Part shown: one piece after another, positions 11,532 to 23,799 of the stretch
Numbering within the stretch: the first letter of the stretch is position 1
Layout: the number at the start of each line of letters is the position of its first letter
Origin: Pseudisothecium myosuroides
Lineage: Eukaryota; Streptophyta; Bryopsida; Hypnales; Lembophyllaceae
Assembly: GCA_951799445.1 (NCBI GenBank)
Contig: CATOGU010000128.1
Coordinates: 1-64,000 of the forward strand
Direction: 5' to 3'
DNA: 64,000 bases
The notes under the pieces: model-generated
What the model was told of the DNA's origin: nothing
The model's input: only the letters and a program-made list of their open reading frames with translations
The model's database searches: none
Made by a program: the position numbers and the translations under genes

Positions 11532-12320
11532 TCAAATTTGTTGCAAGAGTCTATTCACTTCTCCCATAGAAGGTTGAGGCTTGGAATCAGGAAGGCAACA
11601 AAAGAGTCCTAATTGAAGCAAACTAACAACCATCGATGTTTGAATTCCCAAGTCCACATTCGCATCTATTGATCTACATGCAGTGTTGCTATTCAAATCG
11701 TAAGAGTTTGATGGTAAGTAAGGAACTTGTGTTGCATATGTGGTTTCATCAAAAAGAGATATGGACACACTTGATGGTTGAAAAGCCTTAGCAGATTCCT
11801 TTGAAGCTTTGCTTGTGTATGGTAACTCAAGAGCCATATATGTAGCCAAATGTGCTTGTTGCCAAAGTGGTCTTGTCCAACTTGTAGTGATCCATCAATC
11901 AAGCAAGTCCAAATTCTCCCACATAGGCTTTGAAATTTGCATCCAAGAATACATTATTAGACTTGATGTCTCTTCGGATGTCTCAGTGCAAAATACAACT
12001 TAAGCAATCCTCATGCAAGTATTCTAGGACTGCACTCACCCCTTCAAGAATGAAATGCCACCCTTTTCAATGTTACTTGTTAGCTACCATTTTATGGAGC
12101 TGTTGATTGAGAGTTCCATTGGACATGTATTCATACACCAATAATACTTTACCTTTTTCTTAATGCCATCCGGTCAACCACACCGCATTTTGATGTCGAA
12201 TGTGGCCAAGACTTGGCATGAAAGAGGAATTCCGCTTGTTTGGATTTTGAAATTGATATTGATTTGCTTTATAGCAACCAAAACACCACCACCTGGGTCA
12301 AACATGAATTCTATTAGTCA
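11532..12320 (-). pseudogene. Decayed receptor-like protein kinase
   Basis: Reading the minus strand through several stops and frame shifts gives kinase landmarks in the right order: a VAIKQ-like lysine motif near 12300, LLVYEYMSNGTLNQQLH, a catalytic-loop match DIKSNNVFLDANFKAY, EFGLA in place of DFG-LA, a TFGYI-like activation segment, LELPYTSKASKES, and the C-terminal LLQLGLFCCLPDSKPQPSMGE. The last two are typical of plant receptor-like kinases, and the context resembles the lectin-receptor group. Multiple in-frame stops (for example before DIRRDIK and after EFGLA) and the altered DFG show it is not functional. No extracellular or membrane part was found. Confidence 0.75.
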
Positions 12321-12517
12321 AGCATTTTTTTCAAATAATTGAATTAACTTAGTGAGGTCTTAGGATGATTGATTATGGAGACGTAAGACACCATATAGAA
12401 AATGCATTTTAGGATGAGGTCTACTTTAACCTATTTGGAAGGAGCCTTTTGTGTGCCTCTAATTTTCTTTAATCACAAGTCTTTCAATTTTTTCAAAGAG
12501 ACGGAGTGCCTGTATAT

Positions 12518-12697
12518 GGAAAATTTCATTAAAATGGTTGTCATTCCGCAACTTTGGCACTTTTATAGTTTAGACCAAGTGGTCTGAAATCTATACCAGT
12601 CCTAGATGGTTTAGATTGCACGTTCTAAAATCTAGATAGTTTAGACCGTGTGATTTCAAAATGGTGTATGGAATACCACCATTTTAATGAAATTCCC
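12518..12697. mobile_element. MITE family M, copy 2
   Basis: Ends GGAAAATTTCATTAAAATGG and inverse CCATTTTAATGAAATTCCC, about 25 bp of inverted similarity, 180 bp in total. Interior words (TAGTTTAGACC, GAAATCTATA) are shared with copy 1. Confidence 0.7.
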
Positions 12698-13125
12698 TTT
12701 GTATGCATAATGGACTGCTAAATGGCCATCAGTTCTCCCATCGCACCACACCTAAACCTAAAATGGATCAAGAGAAAGTGTAATTTCACTGAAACGCCTG
12801 CTCTCACTTTCCAAAGAGTCTTTGTAAACAAGTCCTCATCCAACAAGTCCGAGCAGATTTCTCTCATCAAACTTCTCAGTAGCCTAGTTTGCGGAGCTCA
12901 TTATACGAGAACACGTGTGGTCAAACGCTGGAGTAGCCCAATGCCACGTAACTGGTGGACGGCGTTGCAAGTGAATATATAGATATCACCAAGGCCGCCT
13001 AGAACTCCTCCTGTAGTAAGTTATACCAACCCCTGTTCTCGACTTCCAATAGTGAAGCATCATTTGGAGCTTCGACTCTGATATCTCGGTGCTGAAGAAG
13101 CTCCAAGACCAACAAGAGCTCATAA

Positions 13126-13275
13126 CGTGAATTTCATTAAAATGGCGGCATTCCAGAACTTTGGCGGGTTTACATCTATACCTGTCCTATACCTGTCGTA
13201 TTACCTGTCCTATTACCTGTCCTAGATGTTCAGACAAAGTGGCGGATTTCATATGCCATTTTAACGAAATTGACG
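13126..13275. mobile_element. MITE family M, copy 3
   Basis: Ends GTGAATTTCATTAAAATGGC and inverse GCCATTTTAACGAAATTGAC. The interior holds a short tandem series of CCTGTCCTATTA-like units (about 13174-13222). Confidence 0.7.
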
Positions 13276-13399
13276 TTTCATGCTCTTCCATGTGGTTGAC
13301 AGACGTCGGAGCTTCCCCAGAACATGACCACCACCTCATCTCCGATCGATTTAGGAAATTCGCAATTGGAAATGAGCAGCAAAGGGTTTGACTTTCGGT

Positions 13400-14260
13400 G
13401 TCTGAGATGAGCTCGTGAAAAATCAATCCAAGCCGTGAAAGTTCTCCCATTAGAGAAATATAATACGTGGAATGCTCATTATTGCCACAATTTGTGTGTG
13501 ACTGCGTGCATGCTTAGCTTCGATGTCATATTCGTAGGCAATGCATGTTTCTGGCATGGCCACCCTGATGGAGTTGTTGCTGGGCTGCTAGCTTGTGGTG
13601 AATCGGACCATAATCTGTGTCAAAATGGACTTGAAATTCCAGAGGGGTCACTGCCTGGGTTCGATCGAGATCGAAACAGCTTGCAGGCCCCGATCGTTTC
13701 CACGTACTTGGGATACATATGCATTATGCATGGTAGCCATGGGTACGTTTTGAAGAAAGGCAAAAGACGACCCCGGTCACTCCCGTCCAAGGGATTGTTA
13801 TTGTCATCCCAAGACAAGCCGTGTGTCGTGAACGTGAAGGAGAACGAGGTGCTGAAGGTAGCCACGCTAGCTCCCAGTTGCTGCATTCTGAATGCGGATA
13901 ATTGGCATGGTTTCCCATAAATCATCGCTCCACGTACAAAACCCTGTTGGAAGCAGGCGTCCTGGCCTTGACGTTGATGATGTAGGAACGACTGGCTAGA
14001 TCGTACGCAACATCTCCAAATGCGAAGAAATCACCCTTCCCGTCAAGGAAATAAACAACTAAATTACCTGGTCTTTCCCACTTCATTTTCACATGAGCAC
14101 CTGGTAAAAATTGGACCATTCCCACTTCGTTAAACAGGAAAGTTATGGCAACATTACCTTGAGGAAAACCATGAAATGTATACCATAAGGTAAACCACCT
14201 CATGAATACCATCTGGAAATCATTCATCAAATTGCTATTTGGGAAAGTATTGTGCAAACA
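13400..14260. other. Two unassigned open frames
   Basis: A plus-strand frame (13435-13920) and a minus-strand frame (13922-14257) are open for 161 and 111 codons. Neither shows a domain I recognise, and I could not connect either to splice partners. They may be exon or transposon remnants. Confidence 0.25.
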
Positions 14261-14289
14261 CCTTCTAGTAAAGCATTAGGAAAACACAC

Positions 14290-14435
14290 TGGGGGAAAAC
14301 ATAAAAGCTACACCATAAGTAAAAACATCAAGATAACCCCAACTTTGAAAGCATTTTATAAATGCCTTGTGGTAAAACATAAAAGAAACACCCTTTGGTA
14401 AATCATCAAGATAATACCTTGTGGAAATGTTCCTT
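14290..14435. repeat. Degenerate tandem duplication
   Basis: The word series AAAACATAAAAG..ACACC..GTAAA..CATCAAGATAA occurs twice, about 85 bp apart (near 14297 and 14379), with looser relatives upstream to about 14160. Confidence 0.5.
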
Positions 14436-14590
14436 GGCATTCTCATCATGTTATCAATGTCACTAAAATCTACAAAAAAAATCTACCTACAAGCAAATCT
14501 ACAAAGAAATCTGTAAACAAATCTACAAACAAACTATATACACAGCTTGGAATAGCCGTCAAAGAGCTCCACAATCACAAATCTTCTCGA

Positions 14591-15768
14591 TCAACCTACA
14601 TTACAAAGAATAAAGAAAGATGTCAAAATCACACACCATAATTCATAACAACAATTTCAACAATAATGCAAACCCAATTTAATCAAGTTCAAAACGTTCA
14701 AAGAAATAACAAAAATGTACCATGCATGAGAAATTTGCCCACACTCCTCACGGCCTCCTCATCAGTCATACCATTGATGTTTGTGAAAATGTTTTTCTTC
14801 CCCAATATATTTTCCTGCTTCATAAACATCATAATCTTGGAGTACATATCGTCCACATCATCATAACCAACACTCTCCATGATCAATTTCTCAACAAGAG
14901 ATAGTGGCAACACCATCTTTGAATGTTGAGGTGGCGGTGGTGCTCTAGACTTTCTGCCACAAATTCGCTTTGAAGCCCTAAGTCCCGGTTGCTGGACAAC
15001 AACAATAGGGCAATTGAATTAATATTTTTAGCTTCCAGTTTCAATTTAACTAATTTTAAGAAATTTTAATCAAACATTGTGCACAAAAATAATGTGAAAC
15101 TTAAATTAACTCAAGCACATACCTGCTGCCTAATAGTGTTGTGTTCCGCTTCTTCATCGTAATCTTGCAATTCTGTTTCTATTTCGTTTAATGGCTCTTG
15201 TGATGGAACAACCTGCATGCAACATGATAATGTCAATCACCAGTTCACTATTTGATTGAATTTGCAAACCTCTATTTGAAAGCATCAAAAAGGATATATC
15301 ACAATAACCTGTAGATGGGATGATGTAGCAACCACCAAATCACCACTCGATCCAGGTACAGCTTGCTCATCAGTTGTTTCCACTTCCATTCTACTTCCAC
15401 TTTCAATTGTCTCAACGTGCACAGATAAAAAAGTACATCAGTCAACATCAGTCACCACAATAACTCCCCCAAATCAAATTGCTGCCCTATACTAACTGCT
15501 CATAATAAAATATTCAAAAGTAACTAACCTCGTGGTCACTTTCGTGCTTCAACTTCAACTTCCTTCTTGCGTAGTGTAGCATCTCCTTGATAAGTTCGTA
15601 AATTTCCTTGGATTGCAGTTTGTGTGTAGTTGATCCAAAGTTAAGCGCTGCGAACTCTGACTTCTTGTCATCAATGAAAGATTTCAATGCAGTAGAAACC
15701 TCAGAATCTCTAAGTGAGTGGAAGTTCGGAGGTGGTGGAGTGCAGAAGGGGACTTGGTGGTCGTTCAC
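14591..15768 (-). CDS. Five-exon hypothetical protein gene (5' end unresolved)
   Basis: Minus-strand exons 15529-15768, 15309-15410, 15123-15212, 14721-14991 and 14591-14595 have GT..AG introns. The first three junctions are phase 0, the last is phase 1 and brings in a stop immediately. Conserved phase across short exons is good evidence of a real gene. The product (about 236 residues from 15768) has a proline stretch near the start, an acidic middle (EIETELQDYDEEAEH), a basic patch (RASKRICGRKSRAPPPP) and a helical C-terminal part (LVEKLIMESVGYDDVDDMYS). I recognise no family. No ATG is in frame before an upstream stop, so the true start must lie in another exon or the copy is truncated. A nuclear role is possible from the basic patch but is only a guess. 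Confidence 0.5.
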
Positions 15769-15879
15769 GTAAGCAGGAAGAGAAAGAGTGATTGGGAGTC
15801 TAGAAGTCTTGTGTGCCGGGGAAGTGGAGGCTTGTGCATGTGGCAGCTACGAGCCCCTCTTTGTTTGGTTGGTCTTTTT

Positions 15880-18358
15880 AAATTTATTTAAATCTTTAAT
15901 TTTAAATTTTTAAAACTTTCAGCTTCTTCTTTTTCTTTTTCTTTTTCTTGTTTTTCTTGTTTTTCTGCTTTGCTTGTCTTTGCCTGAGTGCCATTAAGCT
16001 TTAAGTGAATGAGCAGAGGTTGGAAGGTGGGTCCATCGGTTCTCCAAAACAGCCACACCTAGAAAACTAATGTCACCAAAAATTTATTTTGGTGATATTT
16101 CAAAAGCGCACTAATTCAGAGTACCGGTAGTATGCCTTCCATAAATTAGTGTCACATACACCATTAGGACAAACCATTAGGACAAATCAATGTAGCACCT
16201 ACTACTTGTGATTGTGAGGTCTCTAGTTCCAAGTGTTGAAACTCCTACATGCTCAACTTACAAATTGTAAACTAAACTTTGTAAAATGTACAATAAAAAA
16301 AAAACTCCTCCAACTAGGAAAAAAGGTTAAAAAATTTTATTTACCAAATATGGAAAATTTGAGTTCAAATTTCAACTTCCAAGCTTCCCAAGTAGCTAGA
16401 ATAGGTTAGGAAGTATTAAATTAACTAACCACATAAGCAAGGGCAAGCATTTACCGGGAGACTCGAGCAGGGTGAAGCCTTGAAGTTCAAGCCCCACCGT
16501 TTTTTCATTCTAGAGATCCAGAACTATGTCACTTCTCACTAAAAATTATCTAAATTTTAGTAGCCAAGTTGACCCCACGTTTTGTCATTTGTGATTTTTT
16601 TCACTCACCCCATTTTTTATCGCTATTTTAGGGAATGAAAAACGACGGGGTTCATAGTAGTGCATGCATGTTGATACTCTGAAATTGTTGGTCCCAATGT
16701 TCACAAAATTTATACCCAAAAACACCATAGCTTCAAAAATGCAAACAATGCAAACACTGGTATCAATGAGTTTAACTTTGAATTTTCAGAAGCTTGTACT
16801 GTATGAATTAAATCCCATTAAGGTATGTTCACACTTAGTGTTTAAGGTGTTGTTTGGAATGTGAATCTAGTCCAAAGTAGGTCTGAATTTGTTCCGAAGA
16901 ACCTCAATAACAACAGAACACACCTTTCCTTCCTGCTCTGCTCAGTGAGTCTGTCCCCCCTTCCTTCCTTCCTTCAAATGAAGAGGCCGTTGCCAAGCTC
17001 AGTGTCGTGAGGCCGCCACAAGCATTCTTTGTACAGACACAGTCCACACATGCCCTGAGCATGCTGGAAGCACCATTGCCACAAGCCTCGAGGAGTCCAC
17101 AGCATGGCAAACAAAATTCAAGTCGCACTGATTAGCCTCAATGGACGACTCCGATCTATCTTATCAGTATTATTAGTCGCATTTAGTAATCTTGCGGAAT
17201 TAGCGGAATTAGTACAATACAGTAATATTGTAAACTTGCTCTGATAAATTAGAGTCATGTGCACTAATTGTATCAATTATAGTACATTGAGTATAAGTGA
17301 TGCTAATTTATATTACAACTTCTTTAAAATAATAGCCCAGGATTGGGTTCAAGTCCCCATTCTCAGGAATTTCAAAAGAACTTCTTGGATGTGTATGTAT
17401 GGGATTGGGACTAGTGTGGGACTAGGCAATCACTTTAGAGAGGTCATTGCTTTATAGAAGTTCACCTTAGAGTAGTTCTAATGTACCAAAGTCACAATAC
17501 TAACCTCGCATGAAGGCAAGATTTGACATAAATTAAGTCATTTTTGTAAAAGAGTGTCACATGTCATCTTGTGAATGGTATGAGGTGACATAGACCCCTA
17601 AGAATCTGACATGAAAATTCACTTTCAACACTAGAGTGCCAAATTGAACCTTCATGTACAATATTTAAATTTAAATTTAGTGCATGTTAAGATATTAATG
17701 TATTACATTGATTTCCACTTAAAATAATAAGATTGTAGCAACATTAATTTTGTACCCTCACTAATGGGGTAAAACAATGTCAGCCGATACAAATAATTTG
17801 CACACAATCATGTGAACACATGTACACATGTGAAATCTCCACGTCATATTCTAAATTGATGATGAGATACTAGGATTCAATAGGTATAGAATTTCAGCTT
17901 TTAGAGTCACTGTGGAAACTTGTTAAAAGGAATCCGTTGCACATCGTCATTTTTCCTCACAACAATTATAGAGATATGCTACAGAGACCTAGAGTTTCGG
18001 TTTAGGGTCCCACAACTTTCAAATGCATCAGAGGCAGATGAGCAACAAAGCGCAAATTTCAAGTCTTGAAGTTCATGTAGATACTAAAATGCTTAAATCT
18101 AGAGTAAAAACCTGGAGGCAATCTGAGTTAAAATGCAAGTACATACAAGTGAATATATGAGCAGAGCTTCCATAAATTGGGAAATGTCCACGAGACTGTC
18201 TTCCAACGAATCATAACGTAGCCTCTTCAGTGCTACACAATTCAGCCTCTGGTTACCCAAAGAAGAGCTCCAAAAAATCACAATCACTAATGAAGTATCC
18301 AATCTAAAATCAACGTCTGGTTAACCACCCGCTGTGAAGGAACAAATCAATCTGTCAA
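15880..18358. other. AT-rich intergenic DNA with pyrimidine microsatellite
   Basis: A TTTTTC-type pyrimidine run occupies about 15925-15970. A lone end of the CTAAGGGTRTGTTCACACTT repeat family is near 16819. I see no gene; the 16904-17128 minus frame is open without a domain. Confidence 0.4.
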
Positions 18359-20076
18359 TTATACAACAAAAATATTTGAAGAAGCTTTGAACTTTCGCTT
18401 CTGCTTCGGACTTGCTTCGAGGACAATAGCGTAGGTATCATCTTCTTCACATGTGAGCCAACTGGCGGCTTCAGGGTTTTTCAGCAACAACTTGGAGGTC
18501 AGGTAACCTGCAATTGACCACGTTTGATACAGACGTGCTTGCTTTCCAATAAAGCGGCCTTTCTTCGTGTCGTAGTATTCAGGCCACCTGTCTCGTGATA
18601 GACGTTTCTCTCCAATTTCGACGGCTCTCTGGGCAAGGTCGGGACGGTTCATCTTAATGCAAGCCACCGTGAACTGCCACAGGAGAGTGGGCCATGAGCC
18701 TCCATTGTGGTAAGACCAAGCTCTGCACAACAATAACAAGGAGATTAGGATTGGTTACCGCTGCTCTGCATACAGATTTGACACATCGAAATTTTGAAAA
18801 AAAGAATTTGAATAATAAAAAATTAATCAATAAGTGCTAAAGCTAAAAACAGGAACTTAAGTTTGGAAGCTAACAGTCATTTCTAGGGACTTCAAAGCAT
18901 ATTTCTATTGCTCAAAACGGTGGGATATGACTTCTTCTTTCTACTCGTACATTGTGTTATGTTCCTTCAAGCTTCCTCAATGATTAAATCAACTCCTATA
19001 GATATGGAAGTAGCTATAGTTAGGCACCATAGGAGTTGGCTGTTATATCTATAAGATTTGAAATGAATAATTTAGAGAGTTTCAAGGTAGTAAATGCACC
19101 AATAGAAAGAATAAATCAAAACTTAAATTTTTAAGTGACAGAAATGTGTTTGGAAGTTACTATAATTGACCTTCCGCTTCCAAAGCAGACAGTCAATTTT
19201 TACCTTGAGGATTAAGTAGGTAGTGCTTGCACAAACACGAGTGAAGAGGGACAACAGAAAGAAAGGAAGGCTATTTACGTATTCTTTGGGTCAGCACCAG
19301 TGATGATGCGCCATTCATCTTTTGAGAGTGCTGGATAACAAATCTTCATCGGCATGGTCGCTACGAGGTCTTCCCACTTGGACTCCACGAGCTTCAAGAT
19401 ATTTTCAGATTGATTCTGGGTAGCCAAGCCGCTACAAATGGAGCACATGTTACCCAGAGTGAACCACCGGAAGTCCATATGTGCAGGTTGCAGATTTCCA
19501 ATGAAATAGCCTCCGCTCTCGGGCATCCAGTCGAGCAACCACTGAGACACCTGGTCTGGGTAGATGTTGAACTTATTCACAGCTTCAATGGAATATTCCT
19601 CCGTCTTGTACCGGTAGATCTCATTCAACTTGAGGATGTCCAACCAATAGTACTCTTGAATGTGGAAAGACAACGCCGCCAGCCTCGAGTTTATTTGCCG
19701 GAGCAGATCTTGAGCCCCATCCCCTGGCAAGAGAATCTCCCGAGCACATCGCAACGCTTGATAAAAGAGGGCCTGCACAGTGTGGCAAATTGAAATTTCA
19801 TAAGGCCACAAATTAAGTGTATCCACAAGTGGGCAGCACTTTTCTGTCTATTTAGTGTGGTTTCCAACGAAGGTGGGTACCCTATCTGTCATTTAAACAA
19901 AAGCGTAAATAGATTTGTAATCAAATCAATAAATTCAAATCAAGTGCGTGAAAGATGATAACCGAACTAAGAAAATAGTTCAAAATAAATTATAGTCTTC
20001 TACGCTATTGTCCCCTACCAGCGTAGGGCAAAAGTAAATAACAAAACAGCAGCCGGTCCAAGGAATAAAGACAAGA

Positions 20077-20174
20077 ACATATGAAAGAAAAAGAACTACA
20101 CTTAATAGGAATATTAAGGGGACCAACATATGAAAGAAAAAGAACTACACTCAATAGGAATATTAAGGGGACCA
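20077..20174. repeat. 49-bp direct duplication within a MITE
   Basis: Two nearly identical 49-bp units starting ACATATGAAAGAAAAAGAAC lie head to tail. Confidence 0.85.
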
Positions 20175-20336
20175 AAAAATTAAAGGGACTTATTGTAGAG
20201 AACTGTAGATGTTTGAAACATGATGTACAGCCCCCGGACACTTCAATAACTATTATGTACATCAAAGGTAGATATTTATATAGTGTGTAATGTCAATTAA
20301 TTAGTATGGGTCCCCTTAAAATCCCTATTCAGTGTA
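20095..20336. mobile_element. Small MITE in an invertase intron
   Basis: The left end CTACACTTAATAGGAATATT and the inverse at the right (AAATCCCTATTCAGTGTAG, ending at 20336) match over about 30 bp, continuing into AAGGGGACC on the left and GGTCCCCTT on the right. There is no coding capacity. The target duplication is unclear. It lies in the intron between 19772 and 20421. Confidence 0.6.
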
Positions 20337-22014
20337 GATATAGAGTGCATCAGTGTTTGGTAAAACGGATGATGATCACCCATATCCAATACCTGCGAGT
20401 TTTGTAGTTTGTGAACAAACCTGAATTTCAAGAGGATGCCCATGAATCCCCATGCGACGATCGATCATACAAGAGCCATCAGTCACCAGAAGAGTGGGAA
20501 ACATGTCAAAACCATCCGCTAGACAGACCTTCAGTATCATCTTTATGCTTGTCTGTACATCCACTCTTTCCCCCACAGATTTGTCCCCTGTGCACTTGCC
20601 ATATGCCCGCAGTAGAATGATCCACCAAAGACCTGTCCCAATCATAGCTTGAGTAAGCGACTTGCAAACATTGCCAAACCATTGCTAAATGAAGGTTCAA
20701 AACATTTGCTTTCAACAATGCCAAATTGAGAGGATCTCGGCAATTCCCTGAAAGGTATCAATTCTTCATTCTGTTTTCCCAAAGTGGACAAACTTCAATA
20801 AACAAAGATTTGGAGAAAAGCGGTTGAGAGACTTCAAGAAGAGAGATCTGTGTAGCAAACTGAGTAGAGAATGTGGACAAATCAGAACAAAAACCGAGAT
20901 TGAACCCCTAAAAATTTGTCAACGAACAAAACTACGGTCCTAGAACCTGTCAACAATTTAGTCTGACACATGCAAAAGTACCCGAATCAACTGGAGCAAC
21001 GCGACCAATGGCTGCCTCCCCAAAATCTGGGTCCAAAATCTCTTCAGTGCCATTCTCTTCGATGCCATCAATATACACTGTCCGGACCTTAAAACTTGCT
21101 GGCATCAACCCCTGCCCCGGGCTGTAGCAATCCACTATCTTCTCCCAGCTCTATAAAACATATATGTGCACACTGAAATCAGCAAAATAAACCGCTTAGC
21201 TGATGCAAATTTCTAGAGCAATTATTTATGAACAGGTGAATCCCGCAGCGTTAGTTAGTTAACTGAAATGTTAAAGTCCACTCGCTAGTTGAAGCCTAAT
21301 ACCTCCCCATTACTTACCATCCAAGTTAGCTACACGCTCCTACTTGGTTGGTGCCGGAGGACTCAACTTCAAACCAATGTTATAATTTACTAATCCCAAC
21401 CTTGGGAGTTAGCTGGTGGAAATCAATGTAAATTCATTGCAGGTTAGTCAGTGGGCATTAGCTCAAATTTGCTAACTTGGACACATATGAGCAATGGACA
21501 CAAATCTGGACAGATTCCAGTTAGCAAATTGGTGCCACTCAGTTGGTGTTTAGCCTAATCAAAATCTTAAAAAAAACTACACTATTATACTATATTAACC
21601 CTGAAAAAACAAAAGCGACCAGTTCATTTGATCGTATCGTGAAAACCATAATTCAGATTGAGACAAATTTCTTGTTACCAAAATCAGTAAATGAATCAAA
21701 TGAGTCGGTTCAAAAGTAAACAAATTTCCACAAAAGAAAGTTCCCAATGTTAACCTTAAAGCTGCCCCACAAAACATAGGGCCTGGACTGCTTGCTCTTG
21801 TAGGGATCAACCTCTCTAAGGACCAAGGATTCATGATTAAAAATGACCAGCTTGATTGATCATATTGTGACAATGACAGAGTTCAAATGAAGCAAAGTCT
21901 TAAACTACCAGCATCAGTGAACATCATTGCATGCATTACTCAAAAACTAAACAAAAAATTAAACACAAGACAGACCCCACAAGACCTACTCAAAACTGCT
22001 TTACAAAACTGCTA

Positions 22015-22280
22015 TTCCCTCCGTCCCGAAATAAGAAATAAGTGTCCGCATTGGAAACTCGAGTTTCTTTCAGAAGTCTTAAGTAGGTTGTACAGAGGCT
22101 TTCTTGGGCCAGACTTTTACTTAGGTTGCAATGGACACATACAATGCTCTTCATTGATTGGGGTGATATAAAACTTGAACCCTTCTGAATTATGAATTTT
22201 ACAATGTGATCAATGAATTTGATCAATAAAGAAAGCATGAGGTTCCAACAATGCGGGCACTTACTTCGCGACGGAGGGAG
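22015..22280. mobile_element. Stowaway-type (Tc1/mariner) MITE, 266 bp, TSD TA
   Basis: The termini TTCCCTCCGTCCCGAAATAAG and inverse CTTCGCGACGGAGGGAG are flanked by TA (22013-22014, 22281-22282). This matches the plant Stowaway/mariner-like terminal motif CTCCCTCCGT. It lies in the invertase intron between exons ending at 21150 and 22339. Confidence 0.9.
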
Positions 22281-22439
22281 TATATAAAACAGAAAATTCG
22301 GCCAAAATAAGAATTAAAGAAGAGACAGCAAACAGTACCTACAGCTGCAATGTATGCAGCAGGAAATTCCGCACAATCTCCGTCTCCTTGTGAAATGGTA
22401 TCAATATGACCTTTACTGTAATGGACCGCTACATTTTTT

Positions 22440-23790
22440 AAAACTACAATATTAAATTGTTGGCTAAGTCATGGTCCCCCCAAACCAAAGGAATGTTCAT
22501 CGCTAGAGCCATGGTTGTAAGGTGTTCACAAGTAGTGGCCTCTGGTAAGAATGCATTAGAGATAGCCACATCTTGAGTACCATCAATGACGATGATGTCG
22601 TTCCGATCACGGTGCATCTCTTCGGAAACATTATCTACATCAAAACAATAACATGAATAATGTTGTTAACAAGAAGTAGCTTTGTAATTTTTTTAAACCA
22701 ATAAAAGATAAATTCTTACAGGGATGAAATCTTAAAGTATCAATTTAGAAAAACAGGAAAAAATTTGCACCCAAATTTATCAAAGCATTATCTCGAACCA
22801 CATAATCATAATCAGCACCTTCGCGTGCCTTGCCCAAGTCTGATGCAAGCCGTTGGTGACCCAAATCTGCCAAGCGAGAACCTGAATTTGTGTGCTCAAA
22901 AAAATTTGAGTCACATCATCCATGTCAGCGGCATCTAGATTCATCATGCACTTCTAGAGTGCCGAGGCCTTGCTATATTCCATACCACCTTGATGACCAT
23001 GCAAAATCCATGAAGTTGACGGAATATATTGTCCAAAGTGCAACATGGCAGAGGAGTGCCTGGAATAGTATTGCTCAAGTGCTTCTTCAACTTCAACCTA
23101 CAATATGTGGAAGCCCTCTCGATGAAGTTAGTGTGATTCAAAACGACGAGGTTTTTCACGAATGGAGTACCGTGCTTGATGCACTCCTCAAGTCCTTCTT
23201 TGATTTGTTCAGATGTGACATTCTTGTGAACGCAGTCAAAATGATCCTCACCTTTGTCTTTGATACAATATCCAAGCATTCCAACAAAAATATAGAGTCT
23301 AGTATTACAAAGAATTTTGGTGAGAATGTGGTGCTCCACTGAGGCCTTCTTGGTATCATTCCATCTAAGATAATGTTTGATTCGTTTGCTAACCATGGCT
23401 GGTGAAGTAGCTAGCAAATAACACACCATTTGGAAGTAAAGCCTGCTTAAAGCTTCACCTTGTTCAATGGAACAGAGTCTGGAGGTACACTCCTTCTAGA
23501 AAAATTCTTCCATCTTTCCCAAGAGGTCGATGGGAATGTCATCACTTCGTACTAAATGGTGACACTCACATCCAACTCTTTTGGCTTTGGAGGAGCTCTT
23601 GCCTGAGGAGTTCTGGGCACACGAGGTTTTTGTGAAGAGATTTTTTTGATGTTTTTTTGTCACAAGTGTTGTTTTACTTCTCAGCAGATGTCTCTGTCAC
23701 ATTCTGAGCACCAATAATATTCATTACTGCAGTGCTAGACAACTTTGAGTCTTTGAATTCTGTTGTTTTTCCTTTTCGGGCTACTCATTT
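22440..23790 (-). pseudogene. Decayed Rep/HUH-like transposon protein (Replitron-like)
   Basis: A minus-strand coding remnant runs from a lysine-rich start (MSSPKRKNN near 23788) through ECHHLVRSDDIPIDLLGKM, SIEQGEALSRLYFQMVCYLL, GMLGYCIKDKGEDHF, GQYIPSTSWILHG, GGMEYSKASAL, MMNLDAADMDDVTQIF, RLADLGHQRLASDL and, after an apparent intron, RNDIIVIDGTQDVAISNAFL. GYCIKD has the YxxK pattern of Rep motif III of HUH endonucleases, and ALSRLYFQ stands where a His-hydrophobic-His motif would be expected. At least two in-frame TAG codons, a shift at a T run near 22905 and other shifts show it is dead. Assignment to Replitrons (eukaryotic HUH transposons) is an inference from motif layout; another Rep-type mobile protein is possible. 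Confidence 0.5.
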
Positions 23791-23799
23791 CAAGATCTG

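Larger units (their letters stand above)
18359..22427 (-). pseudogene. Alkaline/neutral invertase (GH100), 5'-truncated with a nonsense codon
   Basis: Minus-strand exons: about 22427-22339, 21150-20982, 20632-20421, 19772-19279 and 18722-18359, all with GT..AG borders and compatible phases. They encode, in order, [110 protein letters not shown] and [16 protein letters not shown]. These are diagnostic blocks of plant alkaline/neutral invertase, a cytosolic or organellar enzyme that hydrolyses sucrose to glucose and fructose. The first exon ends LQL-TAG where the family normally has LQLQ, so a CAG codon has probably become TAG. The N-terminal third, including the usual YDQVFIRDF block, was not found upstream. 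The downstream four exons are otherwise intact to the stop at 18359, so decay is recent or an alternative start is used. Confidence 0.85.

Noticed and set aside
16538..16662. A CACTA..TAGTG bounded segment as a third CACTA MITE
   Set aside because: The ends do not pair beyond five bases and no 3-bp duplication is present.
17335..17365. tRNA-like T-arm (GGGTTCAAGTCCC)
   Set aside because: No cloverleaf could be built from the preceding 70 bases.
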